A stretch of DNA of 64,000 bases from an uncultured Algibacter sp. (GTDB lineage: Bacteria; Bacteroidota; Bacteroidia; Flavobacteriales; Flavobacteriaceae), in contig NZ_CANLGU010000003.1 in NCBI RefSeq assembly GCF_947490405.1, forward strand, positions 360,165 to 424,164, written 5' to 3'. The position numbers and the translations under genes are program-made. The notes beneath the pieces are model-generated. The model was not told where the DNA came from and made no database searches. It saw only the letters and a program-made list of their open reading frames with translations. Below are positions 54,823 to 64,000 of the stretch, piece by piece; within the stretch, counting starts at the first letter, position 1, and the number at the start of each line of letters is the position of its first letter.

Positions 54823-55992
54823 TTAATTTATTTTTCTAAATTTTAATTTAAAATCCATTAATGTAAAAGCTCTCCATACCCACTCTAGCGGACCATAATA
54901 AAAATGTTTTAACCAAAACTTACAAAAGAACCCTTGTAAAACAAAAAATGTAGTCCCGTATAAAAAGCACATAGTAGCGCCAAAATATTTATACATGGCA
55001 AAACCATATCCGTAAAAGAATATAGTTCCAAAAAGAGCTTGAACAACATAATTTGTTAAACTCATTCTACCATAGTTTATTAAAATAGAACTCTTTGCTT
55101 TTTGAAAAATAGACGAGTATATGACTATAAAAAGTGCTATAATAAAAAATGTGAATACAAAATTAAAATAGGATGAAAACAATTGATTTAATAAATCTAT
55201 TTGTACCTTAGAAAAGGTACTTTCTTGGAAACTTAAAGGCACATAATGAAACACTAAAGCCAATAGCCCACAAACCATTAAAACCTTAAGGGTTATTTTT
55301 TTGTGCTTATCAATATTTTTAAAATATTTAAACCTTCCTAATAATAAACCTACAATGAATAAGCCTATCATTTGTATATATCGGTTTGTGTTAATCATAA
55401 ATTGCCATTTGGCAAGATGACCATTTATAGAGTTAAAGTTAACGACATCAAAAAACGAACCTTCCATAAAAGTTTTGGATACTAAAGCCCAATGATGCCA
55501 ACTGTTTTTATGCACAAATGCATTATCTGTAAAGGAAATAAACAAGTTATAGAGTGTAGGTATTTGTATAGTAAATAACACTCCCAAAATAATTAAAAAG
55601 GGTGTTTTTAATTTGTACATAGGAACAAGAATTAACCCTAACAAAGCAAAAATGGTAAGTATTTCCCCTATATAAAACAACGAAAAAATATACCCTATGA
55701 TAAATAAAATTACAAGGCGCCAAACGAATCTTAATCTAAAATCCTCTCCCTTAACTTCTCTATTATTTAGTTGAATAAAAAAACTAAAACCAAACATTAT
55801 TGAAAAAATTGAATAGGCTTTACTTGCGAATATGAAAAAGACAACTTTTCTAATAATGATATTTAATTCTGCTAAAACACCCGTTGCTTCAGGATAATTT
55901 GCTAAATCGAATTGCTCAAGAGCATGAACTAATAATATTCCAAAAAGTGCAAAACCTCTAATAGCATCTACTAATTCAATTCTTTTAGTCAT
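54823..55992 (-). CDS. DUF418 domain membrane protein
   Basis: A 389-residue inner-membrane protein with about 10 predicted helices. It begins with VDAIRGFALFGILLVHALEQ and ends with a DUF418 region (NYGRMSLTNYVVQALFGTIF). These proteins resemble acyltransferase-3/YeiB-like integral membrane proteins; no activity is established. It sits between two GH92 genes with spacings of 14 and 19 bases, so it is co-transcribed with mannosidases and uronate genes. It might move or modify a glycan or lipid product across the membrane, but that is guesswork. Confidence 0.8.
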   Translation of the reverse strand: MTKRIELVDAIRGFALFGILLVHALEQFDLANYPEATGVLAELNIIIRKVVFFIFASKAYSIFSIMFGFSFFIQLNNREVKGEDFRLRFVWRLVILFIIGYIFSLFYIGEILTIFALLGLILVPMYKLKTPFLIILGVLFTIQIPTLYNLFISFTDNAFVHKNSWHHWALVSKTFMEGSFFDVVNFNSINGHLAKWQFMINTNRYIQMIGLFIVGLLLGRFKYFKNIDKHKKITLKVLMVCGLLALVFHYVPLSFQESTFSKVQIDLLNQLFSSYFNFVFTFFIIALFIVIYSSIFQKAKSSILINYGRMSLTNYVVQALFGTIFFYGYGFAMYKYFGATMCFLYGTTFFVLQGFFCKFWLKHFYYGPLEWVWRAFTLMDFKLKFRKIN

Positions 55993-56006
55993 ATCCTAAA
56001 TCTATA

Positions 56007-58367
56007 TTAATTATTTTTTTCACTTAAACTCAACGAATACGGCACAGCATCATCATCACTAGACCAATCCTTATTTGGTGTGTTATCCATTTCAAAATAC
56101 AATTCACCACCATTTTGAATAGCATCAAACGTAATAAACGATTTATTATACGCATCGGAATTTAAAGTAGCTGATTGAATATAAAAATTCTCTTTCGAGT
56201 TATTAGGTGCCGAAATTTGAAACGTTTTTCCATTTTCTAAATGTATAGTTGCCTTTTTAAATAAAGGACTTCCAATAACATATTCATTTACGGCTGGCGT
56301 AACAGGATAAAAACCTAAAGCACTAAATACGTACCAAGCTGATGTTTGTCCGTTATCCTCATCGCCACAATACCCATCTGGTGTTGGTGTGTATAATTTT
56401 GTTAATACCTCGCGAATTTTTTCTTGCGTTTTATAACTTGCATTTGCATAATTATACAGATAAATCATGTGTTGAATAGGTTGATTACCATGTGCATAGT
56501 TCCCCATATTCATAATTTGCATTTCTCTTATTTCGTGAATGGTAAAGCCGTAATACGAATTATCAAAATCTGGCGGCATGTTAAACACAGCATCCAATTG
56601 GTTTACAAAAGCGTCTTTCCCTCCCATTAAATCAATTAAACCATTGACATCATGAAAAACGGACCATGTGTAGTGTAGACTGTTACCTTCGGTAAACGCA
56701 TCTCCCCATTTTAAAGGATTAAAAGGCGATTGAAACGAACCGTCTTCATTTTTACCACGCATCCAACCTGTTTCAGAATCAAATAAATTCTTGTAGTTTA
56801 AAGAACGTTTGTAAAATGTATTTGCCATATCTTCTTTACCAAGTTTTTTTGCCATTTGCGCAATTGTAAAATCGGCATAAGCATATTCAAGCGTTCGGGC
56901 AGCGTTTTCTTTTATTCCAACATTGTATGGCACATAACCTAATTTGTTATAATAATCAATTCCTTCTCGTCCTACTGATTTAATCACTTTTCCGCCTCTA
57001 GAAAGCGGTCTGTTTTCTGCTGTAGTTGCATTTTTAATCATGGCTTCTAAAAGCAAATCAACATTATCTACAGTAACACCTTTTAAAAATGCATCTGAAA
57101 TAATTGGTGACGAATTAGAACCTATCATACAATCGCGATGTCCAGGACTAGCCCATTCTGGCAACCAACCAGATTCTTTGTAGGTATTTGCCAATCCTTC
57201 CATAATTTGGCTATTTAGCTCTGGGTAGACCATATTAAAAAAAGGAAAAACAGCTCTAAAGGTATCCCAAAATCCGTTATCGGTAAACATATAACCTGGT
57301 AAAACTTCGCCGTTATATGGGCTGTAATGCACTATGTTATTGTCTTTATCTAATTCGTGTAATTTTCTTGGGAATAATAACACACGATATAAACAGGAAT
57401 AAAAGGTTCTGATGTTATCTATATTATCATCTTCAACTGTAATTTTGTTTAACTCTGTTTCCCATGATGCCTTTGCTTTTTCTAACGTATTATCAAAAGC
57501 ATCGGCTCCTATTTCTCGGTTTAAATTGAGTTCTGCTTGCTCTAAACTTATAAATGATGATGCTACTTTTACATGAACTACTTCGCCTCGTTTTGTTTTA
57601 AAACCTACTATAGCTCCAACATGTTCTCCCTCGCTTTCTTTAGAGTTTTCTAATAGTTTCCAATTATCGTCCCAAGTGTGCGTTACTTCAAAATCTTTAT
57701 CAAATTCTGCCACAAAATAGTTATGAAAATTTTCTGGAACACCTCCTTTATTATTTCTACAGTAGCCTATAATTTTTCGTTCTTCGGGTATGATTTTAAC
57801 CATAGATCCTTTAAAAAAGGCATCTAATAAAATATACGATTGATTATCTGGAAAGGTAAATTTAAAATGAGCTGCTCGCGCTGTTGGTGTAACCTCAGCA
57901 GTAACATCATAATCTGCTAAATACACACTATAATGGTGTGGTTTTACAGTTTCTGCTTTATGAGAAAACCAAGATTGACGTTCGTCTTCTTGATATTTTA
58001 AATCGCCCGTTACCGCCATTAATGAAAATGCGGCATAATCGTTTATCCACGGACTTGGTTGGTGGGTTTGTTTAATACCTCGTATTTTATTTTCGTCGTA
58101 CTTATATGTCCAACCATCTCCCATTTTGGAAGTCATTGGTGTCCAGAAATTCATTCCCCAAGGTGTTGCAATTGCAGGATATGTATTTCCGTTTGATAAA
58201 TCGAAAGAAGAATCTGTTCCCATTAAAGGGGTTACAAAATCTACTAAACTTTTTCCTTTCGAAATTATATTCGAAGTATTTTCTTTTTCCGCTTCTTGAT
58301 TACAAGAAAGCATACTTAAAAACAATACACAAAATAAATATTTAACTGTCTTCATATATCTTTTCAT
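56007..58367 (-). CDS. GH92 family alpha-mannosidase
   Basis: A 786-residue lipoprotein (Cys22, SMLSCNQE). An alternative ATG four codons later would also give a signal peptide. GH92 blocks include SNGNTYPAIATPWGMNFWTP, RGIKQTHQPSPWINDY, NGFWDTFRAVFPFFNM, GDAFTEGNSLHYTWSVFHD with acid Glu560, and YCGDEDNGQTSAWYVFSALG. It is most like the SnGH92-type with the PSPWINDY segment. Its start codon shares one base with the stop of the ManA gene, so translation is coupled with ManA. Confidence 0.95.
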   Translation of the reverse strand: MKRYMKTVKYLFCVLFLSMLSCNQEAEKENTSNIISKGKSLVDFVTPLMGTDSSFDLSNGNTYPAIATPWGMNFWTPMTSKMGDGWTYKYDENKIRGIKQTHQPSPWINDYAAFSLMAVTGDLKYQEDERQSWFSHKAETVKPHHYSVYLADYDVTAEVTPTARAAHFKFTFPDNQSYILLDAFFKGSMVKIIPEERKIIGYCRNNKGGVPENFHNYFVAEFDKDFEVTHTWDDNWKLLENSKESEGEHVGAIVGFKTKRGEVVHVKVASSFISLEQAELNLNREIGADAFDNTLEKAKASWETELNKITVEDDNIDNIRTFYSCLYRVLLFPRKLHELDKDNNIVHYSPYNGEVLPGYMFTDNGFWDTFRAVFPFFNMVYPELNSQIMEGLANTYKESGWLPEWASPGHRDCMIGSNSSPIISDAFLKGVTVDNVDLLLEAMIKNATTAENRPLSRGGKVIKSVGREGIDYYNKLGYVPYNVGIKENAARTLEYAYADFTIAQMAKKLGKEDMANTFYKRSLNYKNLFDSETGWMRGKNEDGSFQSPFNPLKWGDAFTEGNSLHYTWSVFHDVNGLIDLMGGKDAFVNQLDAVFNMPPDFDNSYYGFTIHEIREMQIMNMGNYAHGNQPIQHMIYLYNYANASYKTQEKIREVLTKLYTPTPDGYCGDEDNGQTSAWYVFSALGFYPVTPAVNEYVIGSPLFKKATIHLENGKTFQISAPNNSKENFYIQSATLNSDAYNKSFITFDAIQNGGELYFEMDNTPNKDWSSDDDAVPYSLSLSEKNN

Positions 58368-59338
58368 TAATAATACGCTTCTAAAATTTTAACTCCTGTT
58401 GATTCTAATTGTATTTCGCTTAAACTTGCGGGGATTAAAAGTGTTTCCCCTTTTTTAATATCGTAGCGTTCACCATTACAACTTAAATTAGCTGCACCTT
58501 CAACACACACATAAATAACAAAAGAATCTAGATTTGAATAATCTTTTTTCATCGTACCATCTAACGCAATAATATTGGTTTTAAAATATGGCGAATGCAC
58601 TAGTGTACTTGATTTATTTGTCTCTAGTTTGTAATCTGTTTTATAAGCATCGTGCACTTCATAGTCTATAACATCAATCGCTAAATCGTTATGCAACTCG
58701 CGCTTTTCCCCCGTTTTAGCATCTACTCTATCGTAATCATAAATTCTATAGGTAATGTCTGATGTTTGCTGAATTTCTGCCAATAAAACACCTGCACCAA
58801 TAGCATGGACTCTACCCGTTGGAATATAAAATGTATCACCTTTTTCTACAATTTCATGATGCATTACATTTAAAATCGTATTATTTTCTAAATGCGTTTT
58901 ATAGTCTTCTTGATTTATTTTTTCATCAAAACCAACAATTAATTCTGCATCTTCATCGGCTCCCATAACATACCACATTTCATTTTTACCAAACGAATTA
59001 TGACGCTCTTTTGCTATCTCGTTACTTGGATGCACTTGAATGGATAATGGTGTTTTAGCATCAATAAATTTAATGAGTAACGGAAATTTATCGCCAAAGG
59101 TTTCGTAGACATTATTACCTGCAAAATCGCCTTTAAACTCATTTATTAATGCTTTTAAACTTTTACCTTTAAGAGGGCCTTCTGCAACCAAGGTTTCATC
59201 GTTTTCAACTCCTGAAATCTCCCAAGATTCTCCTATATTTTCCTCTGTATAGTCTTTATTTAAAAATGTTTTTAATTTTTCGCCTCCCCAAATTCTATAT
59301 TTATAAAGAGGCGTAAATTTTAAAGGGTATAAATTCAT
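58367..59338 (-). CDS. manA: Mannose-6-phosphate isomerase, class I
   Basis: A 323-residue cupin-fold zinc enzyme. It interconverts mannose-6-phosphate and fructose-6-phosphate in the cytoplasm and so feeds mannose into glycolysis. The motifs are PLLIKFIDAKTPLSIQVHPS (zinc ligands Gln and His), GKNEMWYVMGAD (zinc Glu), YIPTGRVHAIGAGVLLAEIQ (zinc His) and RIYDYDRVD. The length matches the short class I form without an extra C-terminal domain. It heads the unit with two GH92 genes and the uronate genes, which ties that unit to mannose use. A hexokinase or mannokinase is not in the window. Confidence 0.95.
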   Translation of the reverse strand: MNLYPLKFTPLYKYRIWGGEKLKTFLNKDYTEENIGESWEISGVENDETLVAEGPLKGKSLKALINEFKGDFAGNNVYETFGDKFPLLIKFIDAKTPLSIQVHPSNEIAKERHNSFGKNEMWYVMGADEDAELIVGFDEKINQEDYKTHLENNTILNVMHHEIVEKGDTFYIPTGRVHAIGAGVLLAEIQQTSDITYRIYDYDRVDAKTGEKRELHNDLAIDVIDYEVHDAYKTDYKLETNKSSTLVHSPYFKTNIIALDGTMKKDYSNLDSFVIYVCVEGAANLSCNGERYDIKKGETLLIPASLSEIQLESTGVKILEAYY

Positions 59339-60071
59339 TTATATTTAGTTAAAGTTTTACAATATATTTTCCAAACAGCACCTTTTTTCAATTCATTATA
59401 CTATAAATACTCCTAATATCTTTAAAGAGTATACTCAACTATAATATAGCTAAAAGCAGAAATATAAAGCATAGAAATAATGTTAAGCTTTTTCATGTGT
59501 AAATCTACGTTTATAGCAATAATTTTATCTGTAATATTTAATCAAAATCATGGAAATATCTTGATATTCTAATTTTTTAGACAAACAATTTAAATTTAAA
59601 AAACTCTGGGGGCTCCTTCTTTATGTTTATCTTATTCTTCTTTTTCATCAAAAAGTAACGGGAGATTTTATAATTTGATTTTTATATTTAGTATGAGCCG
59701 CTATTCTTCTATTGATGATTAAAAAGACAGAAATGCTTATTAAAAAGCAAGAAAAGTTTTATAAATACAACTTATTGTTCTCTTAAAATTTGATAAAATC
59801 TAATATGATAATGAGATTCTATTCTTCTATAATCAAAAAAATAAGTATACTACTTACATAGAATAAAATATTTACTTACAAAATAACTAAATAGTACACT
59901 ATCAATAAAAATAGGCTAAGAATAAAACAAACACAAATAATTGACTATCAGGTATTTAAAATTTACATATTTAGCTTAAATGTATTTCATCGGTTTTTTT
60001 TGCGTTTCATGGAGTTTTTTAGATTATTATTCTATATTAGCCTCTCAAAATTCATTAAAATCCCAAATCTG
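59339..60071. other. Gene-free AT-rich gap
   Basis: 733 bases with no credible reading frame, tRNA or strong hairpin. It separates the minus-strand ManA unit from the plus-strand peptidase gene, so it should hold both promoters. I could not find a convincing TTG-N19-TAnnTTTG pair on either strand. It marks the right edge of the carbohydrate locus. Confidence 0.6.
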
Positions 60072-63000
60072 ATGAAAAAAATTACCCTCTTAAGTTTAAT
60101 GCTAATATTAATAGCACAATTAAGTTATTCACAATCCCTTATTTCAAAACGAATTAAAATCAATAACCCAACAAAAGAACAACTCTTAAAAGTTCGAGAA
60201 GTTGGTATTGATTTATCGTGCGGCGCTGTATTCGATAACAACAACCTGATTTTAGAATTAGGAGGAATTGAATTAAACGCTTTAGATAACCAAGGTATAA
60301 GTTATTCTATTTTAGTTGAAGATTTAATTGATCATTACAAAAAGAAAAATGATATAGAACTTCCTATAGCCAAAGCAGAATTAGCAGCTAAAAAAGCTCA
60401 AAAGGTTGCTAGTAAATCTTTAAGCACCAAAAGTGAAAGCATTGATAACTTCATACAATATGAAGGGTGTTCAGAAGTAAATTGGGCAGTACCAACCAAC
60501 TTTAATTTAGGAAGTATGGGTGGTTGTTTAACTTACAGTGAGGTTTTAGCTGAATTAGATCAAATGAGAGCTTTATATCCTAATTTGATATCAGTAAAAA
60601 CAGATGCATCACCTGGAACTGTTACAAATGGTAATTCTTTTACTGACGGTCCTGGATCGACTGTTTATGATACTTGGGCAGGACAACCAATATATTATGT
60701 AAGAATATCAGATAACCCAGATACAGATGAGGCAAACGAGCCAGAATCTTTATATTCTGGGATGACACACTCAAGAGAGGTAAGTAGTATGATGAATTTA
60801 ATATACTACATGTGGTATGTTTTAGAAAATTATGGCTCAGATGCAGGTATTAAAAACTTAGTAGACAATCATGAAATGTATTTTATTCCTGTAGCTAATC
60901 CTGATGGGTTGATGTGGAATGAACAAATAGCACCTAGTGGTGGTGGATTGCAACGAAAAAATTTAGGAGATTATAATACAGGTGACAATGCTTTAAGAGG
61001 TGTCGATTTAAATAGAAACTACGACTACTTCTGGGGAAGCCATACTATTTATGCTAATGGTACTGTTGGATCATCTGGGTCAACAAATAGTAATGTTTAC
61101 AGAGGACCTAGTGCTTTTTCTGAACCAGAAACTCAAATTGTTAGAGATTTTTCAGCGACTAGAGAATTTAAAACTGCTATGAATCATCATGCCAGTTCTA
61201 ATTTAATACCGCATTCTTATAACGGATATCCAGGTTCAACTGGATCAGGTAGAGAATCTGAATATCATAAGTTTTGTCATGATATGACACGTTTTAATAG
61301 ATATATCTATGGAGAAGCTCCAGATATACTAACCATTGCAAACGGTGATATGAGTGACTGGATGCTTGGAGGTGCTGCAGATTTAAATGGATCGACAGGT
61401 TCTGGCCAAGGTATTTTAGCCCTTGCCCCTGAGAATGGTTCATGGATTACAGCAGATGGTGAAGGTGGTTTTTGGCCAAATGCAACAAAAATTGTTGAGA
61501 TTGCTCAAAGAGCTGTAAGGATGAATTTTGTAAATGCTTACCATAGTGGAAAGTTTGCTCAGTTTCATGATTTAAATCCTAGCGATATAAATACAACTTC
61601 TGGAAATTTAGAATTTGGATTAGAATATTTAGGACAAACCTTAGGAGATATCACATTAAATGTTACTGCTGTTTCTGGAATACAGTCTATAACACCACCA
61701 ACAACACAAACTGGTTGGAGTAAATTAGAACAACGAACAGTAACTGCAGCATACACTTTAGATGCTGGAATTCAACCAAATGATGAAATTGAATTTCAAG
61801 TCACTCTAAGTAATGATGATGGATATGTGATGTATCAAGCAAATATTATAAAACTTTACAATCCTTCTGTCTTATTTATAGACAATCCAGACATAGATAA
61901 TTTAACAAACTGGACTGCATCAGGAGGTTCTTGGGGTACAATAACCACTACAGATTATAATGGTAATAGCACTACAGCTATTACAGATTCTCCATCTGGT
62001 GCTTATGGAAATAATCAATCCAAAACATTAACTCTAAACTCAAGTATTGATATATCATCATCATCAGCTTCAATTGTTCAGTTTTTTGCAAAATGGGACT
62101 TAGAACGAAATTTTGATTATGTCCAAATTGAAGGTTCAACTAATGGTACAACTTGGATTCCACTTTGTGGGAAATATAGTAAACCAGGATCAAGTAGATC
62201 TACAAACAGATATAGTAGCACTTATAGTTCAAATACAAGTACTGGAAAATCTACTTCAGACCAAAACAACCAACCTACTGGAGAATCAATTTATGATGCA
62301 GATACTATGGACAAATGGGTCATGGAAGAAATTTTAATTGATGGAACAGAAAACAATTTCTTATTTGGAGCTTCAAATGCACGTTTCCGTTTTGTATTCG
62401 ATTCCGACAATACAAACAGAGCTGATGGATACCCTACTACTTTTGATGGTTTTATTTTTGATGATTTTAAAGTTATTAGTATTGATATTCCATGCGTTGT
62501 CTCAGTGCCAACCAATCTTACCGTATCTAGTATAAACACTACAAGTGCCACTGCTACTTGGGATAATATACCATCAGCAACTTATGATTTAAGATATAAG
62601 CAAACAAGTTCTGGAACATGGATTAATGTTACTGACTTAACAAGTTCAAGTTATAATTTAACTGGACTTAGTGCCCCTACAGATTATGAAGTTCAAGTAA
62701 GAAGTAACTGTGATGCTAGTTCCTCAAGTTACAGCAGTTCAACCAATTTTACAACTCTAAATACAGTAACACTACATGAAGGTTACTTTGAAACAGGTTT
62801 AGACAATTGGACATTAGGAGGTAATGATGCTTTTCGTTATTCTGAATCTGCTAACGCAACAAGTTTTTCTTACGAAAATGATTATTCACTTATAATACGT
62901 GATAATTCTGGTACGACATCTTCAATAACATCAGAAACTTTCGATTTAACAACTTATAGTAATACCGAAATTAGTTTTTATTACTATCCAAATAGCATGG

Positions 63001-64000
63001 AAGCTGGTGAGGATTTTTTCTTACAATTCTTTAACGGGTCCACATGGCAAACAATTAAGACCTATACTTCTGGTACAGATTTTAATAATGGATCTTTTTA
63101 CTCAGATAACATATCTTTAGATAATGTTACATACAATTTTACTGCAAGTGCACAGTTTAGATTCCAATGTGATGCAAGTGCCAATAATGATCAAATTTAT
63201 ATTGATCAAGTTATTATTACAGGTACTGTAAGTTGTTCTAAACCTGCTGATGATGTAACCAATGCAACTATTTGTTCTGGCGAAACTTATGTGTGGGCTG
63301 CTAACGGTGCTAGTTATACAACTAATCAATCTGCACTTACTATCACTAATGATGGTTGTACTGCTGATGATGTACTGAACTTAACTGTAACACCAAAACC
63401 TGCTGATGATGTAACCAATGCAACTATTTGTTCTGGGGAAACCTATGTGTGGGCTGCTAACGGTGCTAGTTATACAACAAATCAAACTGGACTTACTATC
63501 ACTAATGATGGATGTACCGCTGATGATGTACTAAACTTAACAGTAACACCAAAACCTGCTGATGATGTAACCAATGCAACTATTTGTTCTGGGGAAACTT
63601 ATACTTGGGCTGCTAACGGACAAGATTATACTACATCGCAATCTGCGCTTACCATTACCAATGATGGTTGTACCGCTAACGATGTACTGAACTTAACTGT
63701 AACACCTAAGCCTGCGGATGATGTCACTACAGTGACGATCTGTTCTGGGGAAACTTATACTTGGGCTGCTAACGGACAAGATTATACTACATCGCAATCT
63801 GCACTTACCATTACCAATGATGGTTGTACCGCTAACGATGTACTGAACTTAACTGTAACACCTAAGCCTGCGGATGATGTCACTACAGTGACGATCTGTT
63901 CTGGGGAAACTTATACTTGGGCTGCTAACGGACAAGATTATACTACATCGCAATCTGCACTTACCATTACCAATGATGGTTGTACCGCTAACGATGTACT
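60072..64000 (+). CDS. Secreted M14 zinc carboxypeptidase with FN3 and tandem repeats, 3' truncated
   Basis: The frame is open from ATG 60072 to the window end, about 1309 residues, with the C-terminus missing. Signal peptide MKKITLLSLMLILIAQLSYS comes first. The peptidase_M14 domain spans about 150-490: GMTHSREVSSM (zinc His233 and Glu236), GVDLNRNYDYFWG, MNHHASSN (third zinc His near 372-373) and ALAPENGSW (predicted catalytic Glu454). A beta-sandwich region follows, then a fibronectin type III domain at about 813-896 (SATATWDNIPSATYDLRYK). From residue 1057 a 52-residue Cys-containing repeat occurs. Such proteins are often exported by the type IX system with a C-terminal sorting domain, here beyond the window. 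It releases C-terminal amino acids outside the cell. Confidence 0.9.
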   Translation, partial: MKKITLLSLMLILIAQLSYSQSLISKRIKINNPTKEQLLKVREVGIDLSCGAVFDNNNLILELGGIELNALDNQGISYSILVEDLIDHYKKKNDIELPIAKAELAAKKAQKVASKSLSTKSESIDNFIQYEGCSEVNWAVPTNFNLGSMGGCLTYSEVLAELDQMRALYPNLISVKTDASPGTVTNGNSFTDGPGSTVYDTWAGQPIYYVRISDNPDTDEANEPESLYSGMTHSREVSSMMNLIYYMWYVLENYGSDAGIKNLVDNHEMYFIPVANPDGLMWNEQIAPSGGGLQRKNLGDYNTGDNALRGVDLNRNYDYFWGSHTIYANGTVGSSGSTNSNVYRGPSAFSEPETQIVRDFSATREFKTAMNHHASSNLIPHSYNGYPGSTGSGRESEYHKFCHDMTRFNRYIYGEAPDILTIANGDMSDWMLGGAADLNGSTGSGQGILALAPENGSWITADGEGGFWPNATKIVEIAQRAVRMNFVNAYHSGKFAQFHDLNPSDINTTSGNLEFGLEYLGQTLGDITLNVTAVSGIQSITPPTTQTGWSKLEQRTVTAAYTLDAGIQPNDEIEFQVTLSNDDGYVMYQANIIKLYNPSVLFIDNPDIDNLTNWTASGGSWGTITTTDYNGNSTTAITDSPSGAYGNNQSKTLTLNSSIDISSSSASIVQFFAKWDLERNFDYVQIEGSTNGTTWIPLCGKYSKPGSSRSTNRYSSTYSSNTSTGKSTSDQNNQPTGESIYDADTMDKWVMEEILIDGTENNFLFGASNARFRFVFDSDNTNRADGYPTTFDGFIFDDFKVISIDIPCVVSVPTNLTVSSINTTSATATWDNIPSATYDLRYKQTSSGTWINVTDLTSSSYNLTGLSAPTDYEVQVRSNCDASSSSYSSSTNFTTLNTVTLHEGYFETGLDNWTLGGNDAFRYSESANATSFSYENDYSLIIRDNSGTTSSITSETFDLTTYSNTEISFYYYPNSMEAGEDFFLQFFNGSTWQTIKTYTSGTDFNNGSFYSDNISLDNVTYNFTASAQFRFQCDASANNDQIYIDQVIITGTVSCSKPADDVTNATICSGETYVWAANGASYTTNQSALTITNDGCTADDVLNLTVTPKPADDVTNATICSGETYVWAANGASYTTNQTGLTITNDGCTADDVLNLTVTPKPADDVTNATICSGETYTWAANGQDYTTSQSALTITNDGCTANDVLNLTVTPKPADDVTTVTICSGETYTWAANGQDYTTSQSALTITNDGCTANDVLNLTVTPKPADDVTTVTICSGETYTWAANGQDYTTSQSALTITNDGCTANDV
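63240..64000 (+). repeat. Tandem 156-bp coding repeat, five copies, last one cut
   Basis: Copies begin at 63240, 63396, 63552, 63708 and 63864, each 156 bases (52 residues). Each encodes a unit like KPADDVTNATICSGETYVWA, then a stretch with Ser, Asn and Cys, ending NLTVTP. Copies 4 and 5 are identical over all 137 bases visible of copy 5, and copy 3 differs from them mainly at the start. The array continues past the window. Confidence 0.95.

Noticed and set aside
59339..60071. Small genes in the gap before the peptidase gene
   Set aside because: All frames are short, lack a plausible start region, and show no coding-like composition.
63240..64000. CRISPR array at the right edge
   Set aside because: The repeats are 156 bases with no spacers and lie in frame inside an open coding sequence.

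Overview
The window comes from an AT-rich genome of the Bacteroidota, most likely a marine or plant-associated member of the Flavobacteriaceae. The evidence is a SusC/SusD pair, a hybrid two-component (HTCS) regulator, many lipoproteins, TTG-N19-TAnnTTTG promoters, almost no Shine-Dalgarno sites, and a secreted M14 peptidase with tandem repeats. The species cannot be named from the sequence.

Layout. (1) 1-7790 is mostly housekeeping: the C-terminal part of recQ, a small Crp/Fnr + SDR + methyltransferase insert flanked by repeat-like DNA, then fmt, an HU gene, an AlgH/YqgE gene, a class IV aminotransferase, a START-like protein and tRNA-Met. (2) 7945-23986 is a minus-strand sugar-acid locus. 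It holds a FucP-type permease, a GxGYxYP lipoprotein and a LacI regulator, then a long operon from a GH38 alpha-mannosidase through an RraA-like protein, MFS porter, cupin, SDR, lactonase, signal-less solute-binding protein, enoyl-CoA hydratase and CoA-transferase to mannonate dehydratase. Two identical 18-bp operators flank lacI. (3) 24150-46421 is a polysaccharide utilisation locus (PUL) on the minus strand: SusC, SusD, terminator, GH92, GH28-like, GH92, GH125, PI-PLC-like lipoprotein, GH115, metallophosphoesterase lipoprotein, HTCS. (4) 46812-49301 on the plus strand carries myo-inositol oxygenase and a sodium:solute symporter. (5) 49325-59338 on the minus strand carries mannose-6-phosphate isomerase, GH92, a DUF418 membrane protein, GH92, tagaturonate reductase and altronate dehydratase. 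(6) 60072 to the window end is a secreted zinc carboxypeptidase with a 156-bp repeat array.

How the parts fit. Six alpha-mannosidase-type enzymes (four GH92, GH38, GH125), an alpha-glucuronidase family (GH115), a phosphoinositide-type phospholipase C, a phosphoesterase, inositol oxygenase and hexuronate enzymes lie in one neighbourhood. The best single explanation, which is inference, is a PUL for a mannose- and glucuronate-bearing inositol phospho-glycolipid, such as plant, algal or fungal glycosyl inositol phosphoryl ceramides or another inositol-phosphate-anchored mannan. Lipid cleavage would expose an inositol-phosphate glycan, the phosphatase and glycosidases would strip it, inositol would be imported and oxidised to glucuronate, and uronates would pass to 2-keto-3-deoxygluconate. 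A uronic-acid-decorated alpha-mannan is the main alternative. The GH38-UxuA operon may in addition encode oxidation of mannose through mannonolactone and mannonate.
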